In this document: piece by piece, positions 1 through 15,120 of the stretch | How the letters are laid out: each line of letters begins with the position of its first letter | How positions within the stretch are numbered: position 1 is the stretch's first letter | NCBI GenBank assembly: GCA_963920575.1 | Contig: OY986973.1 | Location: forward strand, 2,750,606-2,814,605 | Source of the DNA: Narthecium ossifragum | Lineage: Eukaryota > Streptophyta > Magnoliopsida > Dioscoreales > Nartheciaceae | Length of the DNA stretch: 64,000 bases | Reading direction: 5' to 3' | The notes under the pieces: generated by a model | What the model saw: only the letters and a program-made list of their open reading frames with translations | Told to the model about the DNA's origin: nothing | The model's database searches: none | Program-made: the position numbers and the translations under genes

Positions 1-3000
1 GATAAAGATAACAGCAAGGGATCTCTGTGGAGTGATTTCTCGACCTCATACATAAGCTGTTGTATTCTCTGCTTTCTCTCTCACGGGAAGACAGCACGTC
101 GCATCACAATGCTGTTATCATGTATGCTGATATGTTTAGAGAAATAATAGTAAAAATAACTTATTTCACACAGCCGAGTCCTATGCTTGAAATTTCTCTC
201 TGCAGTGAGAGTCTGAGACTATTAAATATTCAAGACAAATATCTTTACTTAATATTACCTAACACTCTTCAAAGCCTGAAAAATCATGCAGTAGCATGCA
301 ATAAAGAGCATTCTTGCACTATTAACCAAACATGTTGTCAACTACTTTATTTTCGACTATAGGGATATCCTGGCAGTTCTTCGTGCTTAAGTTCATGGAT
401 TTCTCTCTGGCGAGTGTGGTATCATTCATCTTATTGATATTTTGAGAAAGAGAATAGAGAGTGAAGAACATTTCTGAGCCCAAAACTCTTGCGACTTAAC
501 TTCCTTATATCTTACGAACTTGAGTGTATTGCTACATTTTCATTTACTGCTTGACTTATTGTACTAATCGTCTTGAACCTTGCTCATCCTCTTGATGAGT
601 CTTTTGTTATGGAGGTTCTGAATTTAAACTCTAGATATGAATTTTCTAACTAGGTGTAAATCTGTAATGAATTCTTGTGTTGGGACATGTGTACGAAACA
701 AATGCCCCGATCACACAACTCTCTCAGAATGTTTACTTTTGCGGATGTTCTATGATTGTCTGGAATGAAGGATTATGATGAGAAAATTTTTAGGTGATTT
801 GATTACTTTCTAAAATGAATCAAATGAGTCTTCCTCCTGTTGTTTGCATATTGAGAGTGACAAATAATGGACAGTGGTAATGTTGTTTGGAGACACAATC
901 ATTGTTAGGTTGCTGATGTGAATTTGGACTGGCCCCTCACACTTTTTTGTTTCTTTCACCTCTTTATATACATGGCCATACGACACATAGATTGTCTCCA
1001 ATTCACTGGCATGATGTGATTGAAACAAAAGAACCATAGAGATAGTGGTGTAACATCAAAGGAATTTGCTATTGAGCCTATGTAAAAGACATCACATGCC
1101 AAGACCACCATTATTGCCTACACTACATCTATAGATTCCCAATGAGATCTGAATTATACACAAGAGGCCAAGTTGCACTTTATATTATATGATCTCTTCA
1201 GGGGTATATTACATGGGAGGAACCTTCTTCTTTCCAGTAGTAGGATTTGGATCAACAGGAGAGTTAATAGAACAACCCACCACGTAGATACGTACTGTAC
1301 GTGTGGTCCATCTGTATCTATTTATGATTGAGTAGGCCCTTCTCTGATTGAGCTCAGATAGAGGTCCTATAGATTGCTGTTGATTTTTACAGCTTCATCT
1401 GCTGTTCATTTCTTGAATGCTACTGTGTCTTCTTTCCTCTGTCCTTTGTTACTTACTACATTTGAAGTTTGGGACAGAAGGTTGTGAGATGTGGTGCATT
1501 GTTGGATACTACCTGTTCTAATTTTTATGTAGGTTTCGCTGGACTTTTGTGCTTGTATGCTCCTTTTCTTTTAGGTTTGTGATGATGAAGCTTTAGCTTT
1601 CTAGCAATTGAAAAGGGTTCTTTAGGATGTATAAAAAATGAAGAAGGGGCAATGGTTAGATCTGAATTTAGTTAAAATTTGATAGCAGCTAAACTTCTGT
1701 CTTGATTGTCTAGACATGCTGCAAGGAAGCAAAGATTGTTCAAGAATATGTGAAGAACCAGCAAAACAGATACAAAAGGCTTAAATATAGCTTGTTGAAT
1801 TTGATTGTTAACATCTTAGCGTGGCTTCTGTTAGTTGGTGCTACTTATTTCTGGAGAGAAAACCAAGAACAGTGGCTGTGGGGGGCTCTGTTATGACTTT
1901 TTCACTGCTTTCCTGGTCCTTGGGCTTAACTTTCAGTGAAAAAGAAGAAGAAAAACGACTGGTTGTTGTGGTCCTTTACTTAAATTATGTTACAAATAAC
2001 AGTGCTACAGCTCACCATGGTTACTCACCCTATGTTCATGATTCCCTATGCATACCAACCACAATGGGGTCAAGTTTTGGGTCCTACAGTCTTCTTAGTG
2101 GTTGTTGAATAATAATAGCTAGCAATAGCATACCTGGGTGTTGTAATCTTGATGGTTGACCACCATTAAGACTTTACTTGGATGAACTGTTCTGGGATGG
2201 TGATATAAATGCTAGCCATGTGATGATGAGCACCAAAAGCTTCCCATCCTGCTATTAATTTGCTTTTGCTCATAAAGTTCATAGCTACTTGATGGACAAA
2301 AAAGAGTGGGAGGACGTACGTAATTGGGACCATGTTTTAACGAGGTACACTCTTTACTAATCTAATAAGCTGATTAGAATAATTGGGGGTTGTTTGAATC
2401 CATGTTCTTACTTGAAATTACTCATTGTCAAAAAAAAGCTTGCTTAAGTTGATGAAGAAGAACAAAATACGCTGATAATCTTTGGACAGTTGACGAGTGA
2501 AAAGACCGGTAAAGATACCACTAACAATAGTTGTAGGAAGAACAACTAAAAACAAAAAAAAATCTCGATAAAGTTCTTTTTTTTGGGGGTGGTGGTGGTG
2601 GTGGTTTGGGTGGGGATTAGGTGCAGCTAAGATTTCTTTATACCTAATTAGATGGTTGTTCCTCTGATAAGGACCTGGGATAGCTATTTCTCTTTCTCTG
2701 AGCATGATGGTGTGAGCATGATGGTGTGTTAGTTGAGAGACTGGAGGAGCGGCGAAAGGCTGCTTGCGTTGTGGGTTTCCCAGATGGAGAGATGCCTTTG
2801 TCGAGTCCTTTTGCAAGGGATAAGGGGCTTCTTCTTCACATGGTGGTCCTGTTGTTATTTAAACTGCCTCAAACCTTAAGAAATAAATCCATTGGAGGGG
2901 TGACTTTATAGTCACCAATGCCTAGACGATTTCAATCAACATTAAATTTGGGGACTGCCCATGGTTTCCGGTGGGAGGGACCAGGATTCTTCTGTGGACC

Positions 3001-3610
3001 TCATAGATGCTGGTGGATAGCCATAATAGGATGTGCAGAGTCTTGACCATCATACACCATGGGAAAAGCTCAGTTCCATAACCATAGCTATTTTACAGTG
3101 ACTTGAACAGCTCAGGTGGTAGTATCCCAAGTGCCTCATAAAAGATGGGTGTTGGGTTCATCCATAGAACTAGGTGCCATTCTCGCAAATGATGTTGGAT
3201 GGAAGGACATGATGATGACTAAGATCCATACATATGGACCCTCTATAATGAATTTGTGGTTCTATGGGAATTTGCCCACCCTAACTCAACGTAAATGACT
3301 CAACTTCAAACATAAATAAAAAATATATCCCCCTAAACCGCCATAAAAGGCTCCTAACCAAGAACAAATATAACTAGTTTTTATTTATTTATCGTCATAA
3401 CTTCTTAAAGCACCTATCTTAAGAGCTACAAACATGAATGTTTAATCAATTAGTTGCTAGATACAATCCCTCTCTTGCATCTTCACATCATTAGTTGCTA
3501 GATATCGCTCTTGCTCGCTACTATATTTGATACCAGACGTTGACACCCCAACAGAGGAAGTACACTGGAGAACTTTCTTATTCTCATTCCCGGTTTCAAA
3601 ATAATATTAG
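1..3610. other. Intergenic DNA, no gene recognised
   Basis: AT-rich sequence with only short open frames on either strand; none has a recognisable domain, splice structure or codon pattern. A short GGT-rich simple repeat lies near 2584-2611. The first few hundred bases could be the flank or untranslated region of a gene outside the window, but nothing here proves it. Confidence 0.6.
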
Positions 3611-5013
3611 GGCTAAATTACATTAGCACCCTATAGTTTCATAGCTAATCACTTTAGTACCCTCAATTTTAAAAATTACATTAAGTTACCCTGACTTTTA
3701 AACCACTCAATTTAATCCTAAGCCCCCAGACGGTGTTAGGGTGGTCTCACGACAAACCGGTCACGTGGAAGCACGTCACCGGTTTCTGCCCATTTCTGCT
3801 CATTGATCAAGATCAGACGGTTGTGATGGTGATCAATGAATCAGGTCATGGCTGCAATTGGATGGTTGAGAAGATGCTGGTGATGGATAAATGGCGAAAC
3901 TTTCGGAGGATGAGGTTGGCGGAGGAGGAGTCGCAGAACAAAAGGGAGTACTACTGTAAGGTTTGATCATGAGATCAACCCCTGTAGCCGGTGGATGCGA
4001 GGACGGCGGCGCGGTGGTGCTGTGGGGTTCTTGATAGGTGGTGAAGGAGATCTCGATCGAAGCTGGGACCTTGGTAGGAATCCTTGGGGGGGGGGGGGGG
4101 GGGGGGGGTCTCTGATCCTTCTGGAGGTGTTGTAGAGGAGCGGGGAGGCGAGGAAAGCAAGATTCGGTTAGCGGCCTTGGATGGGTTCGCTGGTGCCGGA
4201 GAAGGAGGGGTTAGGGGTGGAGGAGATCGGAGAGGGAAAGAGAAGAGAAGATGATGTTGTGGTATCGACCCATTGTGAACTCGTTGATGCCAGACGACGA
4301 CGCCGGGAATGAGCGGCAGAGAGAGAAATCGCTCACAGCGGACTCTTCTGGAACTGGAGATCAGTTGAGGACGTCGGAGCTGTTAACCTCGAAGAGAGGG
4401 GTTAAAGAGGACTTCTATGATCTCATGAAAACCCTAAGCCGACATCTATGGGGCGTCACATCCTTCCTTGCTTCATCGCCCCAAGTCGACTTCTCTGCCT
4501 CCCCGTCGCCCGATCATCCTTATCCAATGAACTCTGACGAGGCAGTGATGGCGGTCTCTCTGAGCGATGAGGCGAGGTTGGCCGGTGATGATTGGTGCCG
4601 GCGACGGGCAGTCACCAGCGTGGGTGAGGAGAATCATGTGAGAGATGAACCGCGGTGGCCGACATTTGTGTTCAAGGGTGTGGTGAGGATGGGAATCAAG
4701 GAAGGGGGTGACGGGAAGGGAGGAGAGTGGAGAGGAGACATTGTCGGGTGATGGATTCCAGAGATGAAAGGGTTCCAGCGAGGGTGAGTGTATCACTAGA
4801 AATGGAGAGAATGGAAATAGATGAAAACCGGTCACGTGCGTGTCGTGTAATCAGTACGTAACCGGTTTTCCGTGAGGACAGCTAACGCAGTGTGACTGTC
4901 CGGACTAAAGTGTCAAGTTTGGAAAGACAGGGATACCTTAATGTAATTTTTAAAATTGAGATACTAAAGTGATAAATCCAGTAACTACATCGTATCGTAC
5001 TCTAGTGTAATTT
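3611..5013. mobile_element. Mutator-like (MULE-type) non-autonomous element with long TIRs
   Basis: The left end (about 3611-3700) and the right end (about 4915-5013) are inverted copies of each other. Both ends contain the string CAATTTTAAAAATTACATTAA, closely flanked by matching CACTTTAGTA blocks, and similarity continues inward through CCGGTCACGTG-type sequence, giving terminal repeats of roughly 100-200 bp. Long TIRs on a 1.4-kb element without a transposase are typical of non-autonomous MULEs. I did not find a convincing 9-bp target duplication. The GC-rich interior holds an ATG-initiated frame at 4251-4751 (166 codons, no recognised domain) and a run of 23 G at 4086-4108. The interior may be captured host DNA, but I cannot identify a source. 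Confidence 0.65.
4086..4108. repeat. Poly-G homopolymer, 23 bases
   Basis: An uninterrupted run of G inside the MULE-type element. Such runs are prone to length error in sequencing and could form G-quadruplex structure. Confidence 0.9.
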
Positions 5014-5304
5014 GATCTGATCTTCGAAACGCAGCCGCTTTCACATTAAAACTCCCGACTCATTGATTTCAGTCTCAAATGCATTGGCAACAGCTAAACT
5101 CTGGAGTACTTTCTTCCAGCTTTTTAATGCTTGCAGTATGTTTTCAGTCATACTGAATTGAAGTAACATCAGCTGAAGAGAGTACAGAAAACATCAAAAG
5201 AAGCAATGAAAGCAAATTAACCAATCCCCCCAGCATAGCTGTACAACCAAGACCATTCTCAAAGGAGGAGGATCCATCACTAAAATCCATTGAAAACCAT
5301 AATC

Positions 5305-8300
5305 TTAAGCGCTAAGGAGATCAGTAGGTGGTGAACTGGGGGTTGGCTGCGGCTGCTGAGTCTTGTCAGCTTCGGCGGCTGCCTGAGATGGCGATGATGG
5401 CTCATTCGAGTCATCCCCAGGTTTTGATGCAGGTTTTGGAACATCGGCGAGCAACTGGACAACTTCTCTCATTGTCGGACGAGAGATGCTTTGTTCATCC
5501 ACGCAGAGCATTGCAATGTAGAACACATGCATCACTTCCTCGAGGGGAACAGTGGGGAGCCTCGGGTCGACAATTTGGAGCACTCTCTCCTTGTTCCAGT
5601 CCGTCATGTTTCTGACCCATTGGACGATGTCGACGCCGTCCCCAAATTCACCAACAGGCTTCCTTCCACTTATCAGCTCTAAGAGGACCACCCCGAAGCT
5701 GTAGACATCGCTCTTCTCGTCCACCTTCAGAGTGTATGCATATTCTACAGAAACAAATGATGGAAACTAAATTCATGAAAGCTAATTAAATCTTCGGAAC
5801 CACTTTATCCTGAAACTAGTTCATCAACCAAATTACAAACAAGGCAAAAATTCTGAAGTGTTGAAAGCCCGAATACCATATGCAAACACTAAGGTCTAGT
5901 AAGGATGTGGTTTGGAGTTGGGCAACAAAGTTTATCAGCTTGTTTACAATCATAATAGAGAAGCAAATAAATCATTGCTAATTATAACATAGCAAAACAG
6001 GAGCAATAGGAATACAGTAAAAAACTAATCAATACTTGCAGCAAACATTGTATAGTAAAGCAATGGCAAACAAATAAAAAGGTTCAGAGCATGCTACAAT
6101 TGACATCATTGTGAACTATCAAGGTTCAAGGTACAAATATTACTCGTTTTTCAAATATATGAGCAATATATAACACAATCTCAGTTGGAATTTTAGCGCA
6201 AATTCTAGGGCACTTGACCTTAATATAGTGAAATGAAAGAAGATTACCTGGGGCAATGTACCCATAAGAACCGGCGATAGCTGACATGCACTCAGAGGCA
6301 CCGGAGTCCTGCAGGAACTTAGCAAGGCCAAAGTCGGCGACATGAGCTTCAAAATTGGAATCAAGAAGAATGTTATTGGACTTCACATCACGGTGGAGGA
6401 TCAGTGGAGAACAATCATGGTGGAGATAACATAACCCCTTGGCAGACTCCACTGCAATCTGAAATCTCGTGTCCCAGTGCAAATGCCCACCCTTCTTCCC
6501 ATGCAAAACCTCTCCCAAGCTCCCATTAGGCATGTACTCATAGACCAAGAGATTGGTTTCATTGTTGGAACAGAAGCCCAGCAATCTAACAATGTGCCGG
6601 TGCCGAATCCTCCCGAGAGTCTGTATCTCTGCAGAGAAACCATGGTCATGTGACGATCCCCGGCTCATTGCCGGAAGCCTCTTCACGGCCACCTGATCAC
6701 CATTTGGCATGACTCCCTTGTAAACAACCCCGGCTCCTCCTTTACCTATTACTAACTCGTCTTTCAAGCAAGCTAAGACATCCTCACACGTGAAATCCAG
6801 TCGCTGGAACGCCGTCAGCTTCCACGCCCGTGCCTCGTGTGCTCTCTTCAATGACCGAGCTTTGAAGATGGCGGCAATGGCAAACGCAATGGAACAGAGT
6901 AGCAGGCCAATGACGAGGGTAAGCTTGAAGGAAGCTGAGAGCGAACTTTTGGCGTGTGCCGGGGGTGAGCCACTGGGGCCACCGGAGCCACAAGGGCGAA
7001 GATAAGGCCCACAGAGATCCGGGTTCCCCACGAAGGAAGTGGCATTGAAGTAGCTGAACTGGCCGGTGCCCGGAACCATGCCGGAGAGATTGTTATACGA
7101 GAAATCCACCGCAGTTAGGCTCTGCATTGTGGAGATGGCTGCCGGGAGCACGCCCTCGAGATGGTTTCTTGACAAATTAAGGTAATTTAAGATCCTCATT
7201 TCAGATATCGCCAATGGGATTTCTCCGGAGAGATTGTTCCGGCTGAGATCGACGAAAGTCAGCAGCTTGCACTTGCCAATTTCCGGCGCGATCGAGCTGG
7301 AGAACTCATTCCCACTAAAATCGAGCTTTGAGAGCTGCTGCAATCGTCCGATTTCCGGCGGTATGGCGCCTGAGAAGAGGTTACGATCGAGAAGCAGCTT
7401 CTGGAGGCCAGAGAAGTCACCGATGGATGCCGGGAGAGGCCCAGTGAGCCGGTTGTTTGAAAGGCTTATCTGCCCAAGGCTCGGCGAGATCAGATGGCCG
7501 GCGGTGTCCGGGAACTCCCCAGTGAGAAGGTTATCTTGTAACTCTATCTGCTCAAGCTTCGGCAGTGCGAAGAGCCCGGCCGGGATCGACCCATTGAGAT
7601 AGTTCTCTCCCAACCGGACCCGGCTAAGCGACCGACAAAGCCCGAGAGATTGGGGTATCGACCCAAACAGGAAGTTCCCAAGAGCAATCAAAGTTTGGAG
7701 AGTGCCACCAAAGCATAGCTCCGGCGGGAGGTCTCCGGTGAGCTTGTTTGTGGAAAGATCGAGCAACCGAAGCCGCCCATTGGATCCCAATCGCCGAGGA
7801 ACGCTCCCCGTGAAGTTGTTTTCCCACAGCTGCAACACCTCTAACGCCGGCAACTCCCCGACGAACTCCGGTATCGATCCATGAAGTCTATTCCTGAAGA
7901 GATTGAAGAGCGTCAGGTTCTTCAGCTCGGCGAAGCTCGCCGGTATCTCCCCGGAGATGGCATTGTTCGACAAGTCCAAACTCTTAAGGCTCCTCAGCAA
8001 TCCCAGCTCCGGCGGCAACGCCCCCGACAGGCCATTCACCTGCAAGAACAAAGTGTCAAGGCTCTCCAACCTCCCGAGCTCCGGCGGGATCGGTCCGGAG
8101 AGCCCGCAGTTGGCGAGATCGAGCCGAAAGAGATTCGAAAGGTTCCCGAACACCGCTGGAATGCCGCCTTCGAACGAATTGAAGTACCCGGCGTAGAACT
8201 CGCGTAACGTCGTCAGGTTGGCGATCTCCGGGGGGATGGAGCCGACCAGAGAGTTGCCGGAGACGGCGAGGTACTGAATAAACTTCCAGCTTCCGTACTC

Positions 8301-8801
8301 CCGGGGGATTTCTCCGGTGAAGAAGTTGCCGCCGACGTGGAGGTGGAGGAGACGAGGCATGGAGACGACGGTGAGAGGGAGGGGGCCGGTGAGGTTGTTG
8401 TTGTAGAGGTCGAGGACCTGGAGGCATTTGAGACGGGAGAAAGAAGAGGGGAAGGAGGAGCCATTGAAGGCGTTGTTGGAGAGGTTGAGGGAGAGGAGGC
8501 GGGGGAGCCGAGAGAGGGGCGGCGGGATGGGGCCGGAGAGGTTGAGGGAGGAGAGGTCGAGGGAGACGACGAAGCGGTGGGAGGAGCGGTCGCAGGTGAC
8601 GTGGGACCAGTTGGAGCAGTGGTCAGTGGAGGGGAGCCAGGTGGAGAGGGCGGAGGAGGGGTCGGAGAGGAGGGACTTGGCGGTGAGTAGGGCGGACCGC
8701 TCGGATAGGAGAGAGGCCCGCGCGGCGGACGAGGACAGTGACGGCGCAGCCGCCAAGAGGAGGAGGAGGAGGAGGAGAAGGACGTGGTGGTGGAGGGGCA
8801 T
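5305..8801 (-). CDS. BAM1-like: LRR receptor-like kinase, BAM1/BAM2 type (CLAVATA1 family)
   Basis: Two exons: 8801-6248 and 5744-5305, with a GT-AG intron splitting the codon in IAP|EYAY; 997 aa. Seen: a leucine-rich signal peptide (about 1-25), a plant LRR N-terminal cap with paired Cys (SNWSHVTC), about 20 extracellular LRRs of the GxIPxxxxxLxxLxxLdLs type, a membrane segment at about 626-647, and a kinase domain from about 682. The kinase has loop [11 protein letters not shown] (686-696), VAVK lysine 707, HRDVKSNN with Asp 805, DFG Asp 823 and a YGYIAPEY activation segment, so it looks like an active RD kinase. The PTDLLSA tail matches the BAM1/2 C-terminus. Family role: plasma-membrane receptors for CLE peptides in meristem, vascular, anther and root signalling. 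The first exon is very GC-rich, as in many monocot receptor kinases. Frame continuing past 6248 is intron. A MULE-type element lies about 145 bp upstream. Confidence 0.93.
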
Positions 8802-8902
8802 TCTGGGGATTGTTTAGGGAGAGGAGAAAGCGAGCAGAGTGTGCTGCAGCTGCTGCCGCTGGTCTCACTGGGTCTCTGAGCGGAGACTGGTGGAAGGCGC
8901 GG

Positions 8903-8909
8903 ATTATAT
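8903..8909 (-). promoter_or_regulatory. Possible TATA-like box of the BAM1-type kinase
   Basis: On the minus strand this reads ATATAAT, about 100 bp upstream of the ATG at 8801 and before the start of the upstream transposable element at about 8947. Position and sequence fit a core promoter, but this is only a short AT match. Confidence 0.3.
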
Positions 8910-8946
8910 GGCTGCTTGAAAAAAAATAGTATTTTTGCTTTGCTTT

Positions 8947-10094
8947 GGGTTTAATGCATTGAACCCCCTAAAGAAGATGTGTAATATCACAAAACTCCCT
9001 ACATTTGTTAATAATAGCATAGCAATCCCTGAAAACATTAGATTGTATAATAAAAAGAAGAGATTAATTTACTGTAATTATATAGCTAAAATTACTAAAG
9101 CACCCTAGCTATAATGGTGTGTCTAGGTATTTTGTAAACTTTACCCCTCATGCTCAATGGCATAGTCATTTTTAGAAATTAATCATGCTACTTATCATAA
9201 GTAAGTCTCTAAATTCACGTGAAGGGGTTTTTACACTTTGATATCCTGCAATTTCATGGAGTGGTAATTTACTACCATTTAGTTTAGAAAATATAATTTC
9301 ATACCTTATCTTTTATATGACGGTGCGTTACAAGGCTTGGGCCCGGTCAACGTTACCCCCATTGACAGATAACTGCTCACGTGCCATCTTCAACAACCTC
9401 GCTCACCTCAGCTTCTTCGACGATGATCCCTGAAAGCAACCCTATGACAGTCTCAGCCCGATGGACGTGTGCACACTACACAACCAGGAGCTCGCTCGCA
9501 AGGCGGCCCGGCAGGGCATCGTGCTCCTCAAAAACACCACCGGCAAAGTCGATAGCATCGCTGCCCATGATCGGCCCCAACGCCAACGTCACCAAGACCA
9601 TCATCAACAAATACGAGGGCTCATCGTGCAAGTACACTGCTCTAGGCCTAGTGGCGGTGGCGCCAACGACAATGTACCAGCCTAGCTACCTCAACGTGGG
9701 GTGCGCTAGCAACAGCCTCCAGTTCGACGTGACCAAGGCGGTGGTAGCGCAGACCGACGCTGCCGTCCTCGTCATGGGCATCGACCAGTCGGTCGAGACG
9801 GAGGGCCTCGTCCGTGTCGATCTCATCCTCCCCGCCCAGCAAATGCTCCTTATCACTGAGGTCGCCAAGGCAGCCAAAGCCTCGGTCATCCTCCTCATCA
9901 TGTCCAACGGACCCTTCGACATCTCCTTCGCCATGAAAAACCTCTCACGTGCGACACATGTGAGCGGTTTTCTGTCAATGGGGTAACGCCGTCTGGGGTT
10001 TTGTCTTCATGTGAGCAGTTTTTCGTCAAGGGGTAACGCGGTCTATGATATGAGTTATCTTTTTAGGGGGGTTTTATGTAATTAACCCTTATTT
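8947..10094. mobile_element. Pack-MULE-like element carrying a beta-xylosidase fragment
   Basis: The left end (GGGTTTAATGCATTGAACCCCC, broken here as GGGTTTAATGCATTG then AACCCCC) is an imperfect inverted copy of the right end near 10060-10094 (ACCCCCCTAAA on the reverse strand). A second pair of inverted blocks lies inward: the GTTACCCCCATTGACAG block near 9350 against CTGTCAATGGGGTAACG near 9973. Both inner ends carry CACGTG-type sequence next to the captured DNA. The interior is GC-rich and encodes pieces of a plant beta-D-xylosidase, whereas the ends are AT-rich. TIRs plus a captured host-gene fragment are the hallmark of a Pack-MULE. Exact ends are uncertain and no clear target duplication was found. 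Confidence 0.65.
9383..9949 (+). pseudogene. Captured, broken beta-D-xylosidase (GH3) fragment
   Basis: Translated pieces match the middle of plant beta-xylosidase/alpha-arabinofuranosidase proteins (BXL family, glycoside hydrolase 3, secreted and active on cell-wall xylan). Seen in order: [26 protein letters not shown], then in a different frame [48 protein letters not shown] and GPFDISFA. There is an in-frame TGA after FFDDDP and a frameshift near 9550, so no functional enzyme can be made, and only a fraction of the roughly 770-aa family is present. A 201-codon ATG frame from 9381 covers most of the second part, but it begins out of frame with the gene it came from. It is a captured fragment, not a host gene. 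Confidence 0.8.
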
Positions 10095-11065
10095 TCTCCC
10101 CATATATCTATTACCACGGACTGAGTTAAGGTTGTGGGTTGGACCAGATACAACTTGATTTGGGTTCGATCCTGTCTGGCTCTCGGATAAGATGGTTTGG
10201 TTAGACCAGGTGCAGCATGATTTGGGCTTGATCACCTCCCTCGGCTAAGGTGGTTTGGTAGGACTACGTTCAACATGATTTGGGCTCGCTATCAGCCTCT
10301 CTCCTCTCACAGGAGTAGCAGCACCGCGGTAGCAATGGCATAGGTGATAGGACTGCGTGGGCTTCGGGAACAAGGCCCTTGGGCTTTAACTACATTCGAA
10401 GCTTGTGCATCTCGATGAGTGAGAGATTCTTGTCTCCTTCTCTGTATTAACTTGTATAAATGTTGCTAACCTACCACTTAATCCGCACCCTTCCCAACAA
10501 TTACTTATCCTATTTTTTATACCGCTATAATAGTCTCGTTACTGTAACATTATTGTTATTTAAGAGTGGTTTGAGGAAGAGCAAAGCCACGGAGAACCAG
10601 AGGTCTCCATTGTCTCGAGAAGCGTTCGTCTTGTCTCCTTGCCTTTGGATGGAGAACACCCCACACCACTCCCCAAAAGCCTCCTCCAGGTTCTCCGGCG
10701 ACCGCGACCACCACCACCAAGGCTTCTAAGCTCACACTCACTCTCTAATCTAATATTATCCTAGTTGTACTTTGGCCAACATATGCTAGTGGCATGATTT
10801 GATGGGTCTGAAGCATAGTGGCAATCCTCATGTACAACAATCATATTGTACTTCTGCCTACATTTAAGTGGCATGATTTAAGGAAGCATAATGGAAATCT
10901 CATGTAGAATAGTCACTTCTCAGCAAAGGTTCGTACGAATACAAACAGTAAGCTACATAAGGTATAAATTTATCCTGATGCATCATATAATGGTTACTCA
11001 TCACTGTTGTTTCTGGAAAATGGATGAATTTTGAAGGGAAGTGTTTGAACACAAAGAACAAGTCC
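10095..11065. other. Intergenic DNA between the MULE-type element and the hexokinase-like gene
   Basis: No gene seen. Bases 10139-10290 contain three imperfect copies of a roughly 60-base unit, each with a GATTTGGGYTCG-like core. The stretch up to 11065 probably includes the 3' untranslated region of the minus-strand hexokinase-like gene. Confidence 0.5.
10139..10290. repeat. Three imperfect tandem copies of a ~60-bp unit
   Basis: Each copy has a GACCAG/GACTACG-like start, then ACAACTTGATTTGGG, GCAGCATGATTTGGGC or CAACATGATTTGGGC. The copies are diverged. They may be the remnant of an older element. Confidence 0.5.
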
Positions 11066-14186
<3,121 letters not shown>

Positions 14187-15120
14187 CTCCGCCTCGTAGA
14201 TGGGATCCAAGAAGAAGAAGAAGACTAGGGTTAGGGTTAAGGGTGTGTTTGCCCATCGCTAGTGATGTAGAGTGGCAACGGCGTCCGGGTTTGCCTCCGA
14301 TCGGGGGGCGGGTATCTCTCGTTTGCCGTTGCTCGTTCCCGCGTAGGCCGTCTTATGCTAGCTTAGACGACAGACTAGATTTGGTGGGCACACCCGCACC
14401 ATAGGGGCACTGCATTTCCCGTTGAATGATATCGAGTTCAGGAATGTGAATCTTAAAGCACTCATTCACTAACACCATTATTTTCCAACATCTTATCATT
14501 TTCATGTTGCTTTATGAAAATTAAGAAAATAGGGTTTTTTTTCAATTATTAGAAAAATAAAATAGCTCATTGTTGTTAAGATTTCAGTATACATTGTTAT
14601 TCTGAAAAGAAGTCATCTTGGATGACACTTAAAAAAGATGCTTTAGTCTACCAACAAGATCATAAGGGGATTCTCCCACTATAATCAAACCTTAATTAAG
14701 GACCTAAACTGATAAGGATCACCCATAACTTCTTCCAATATATAAGGACCCTCAGCCAGCTCTTTTCCTTCAACTCAAAGCACTAATCCATTTGGTAGTC
14801 AGCATGAAGTGCCAGACTATATGAAGCAAATAAGATAATATCATGTCTTTCATGCTACAACATAAACTATGTTTGTGGGATCTCAGATATATGAAACAAT
14901 GCAAACATGAAATGCTCATGAGTTGTTCATAACCATGAAAGCATATATTAAAGTCCCCTAAACAACTGTTGGAAATCAAAAGAAGAAGTTTTTCTGATCA
15001 TAACTATTGTTTTCCTAGAAGACTAATTAATGAAGAAACTAAACATACAAAGGGATACCCACAGCCTAGCTTTGAAGGTTTGATATACTAGATCTTCATC
15101 AGCTTCTTCACTTGAATGGA
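14187..15120. other. Intergenic: hexokinase-like promoter and bHLH 3' flank
   Basis: Bases 14187-14400 are GC-rich and should hold the 5' leader and promoter of the hexokinase-like gene. The rest is AT-rich and should include the 3' untranslated region of the bHLH gene. No other feature was recognised. Confidence 0.5.

Noticed and set aside
6126..6247. Extra 40 residues at the end of the first kinase exon
   Set aside because: The sequence departs from the kinase at a GT donor, and the APE motif continues correctly in the exon at 5744.
7234..8427. Several antisense open frames within the LRR region
   Set aside because: They are shadows of the GC-rich LRR coding strand. They have no domain and no independent starts.
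9381..9986. A functional beta-xylosidase gene
   Set aside because: Only a fragment is present, with a frameshift and an in-frame stop, and it sits between transposon ends.
14187..14210. Eight-residue N-terminal extension of the hexokinase-like protein
   Set aside because: The first codon is TTG, not ATG. The next in-frame ATG at 14186 matches the usual hexokinase start.
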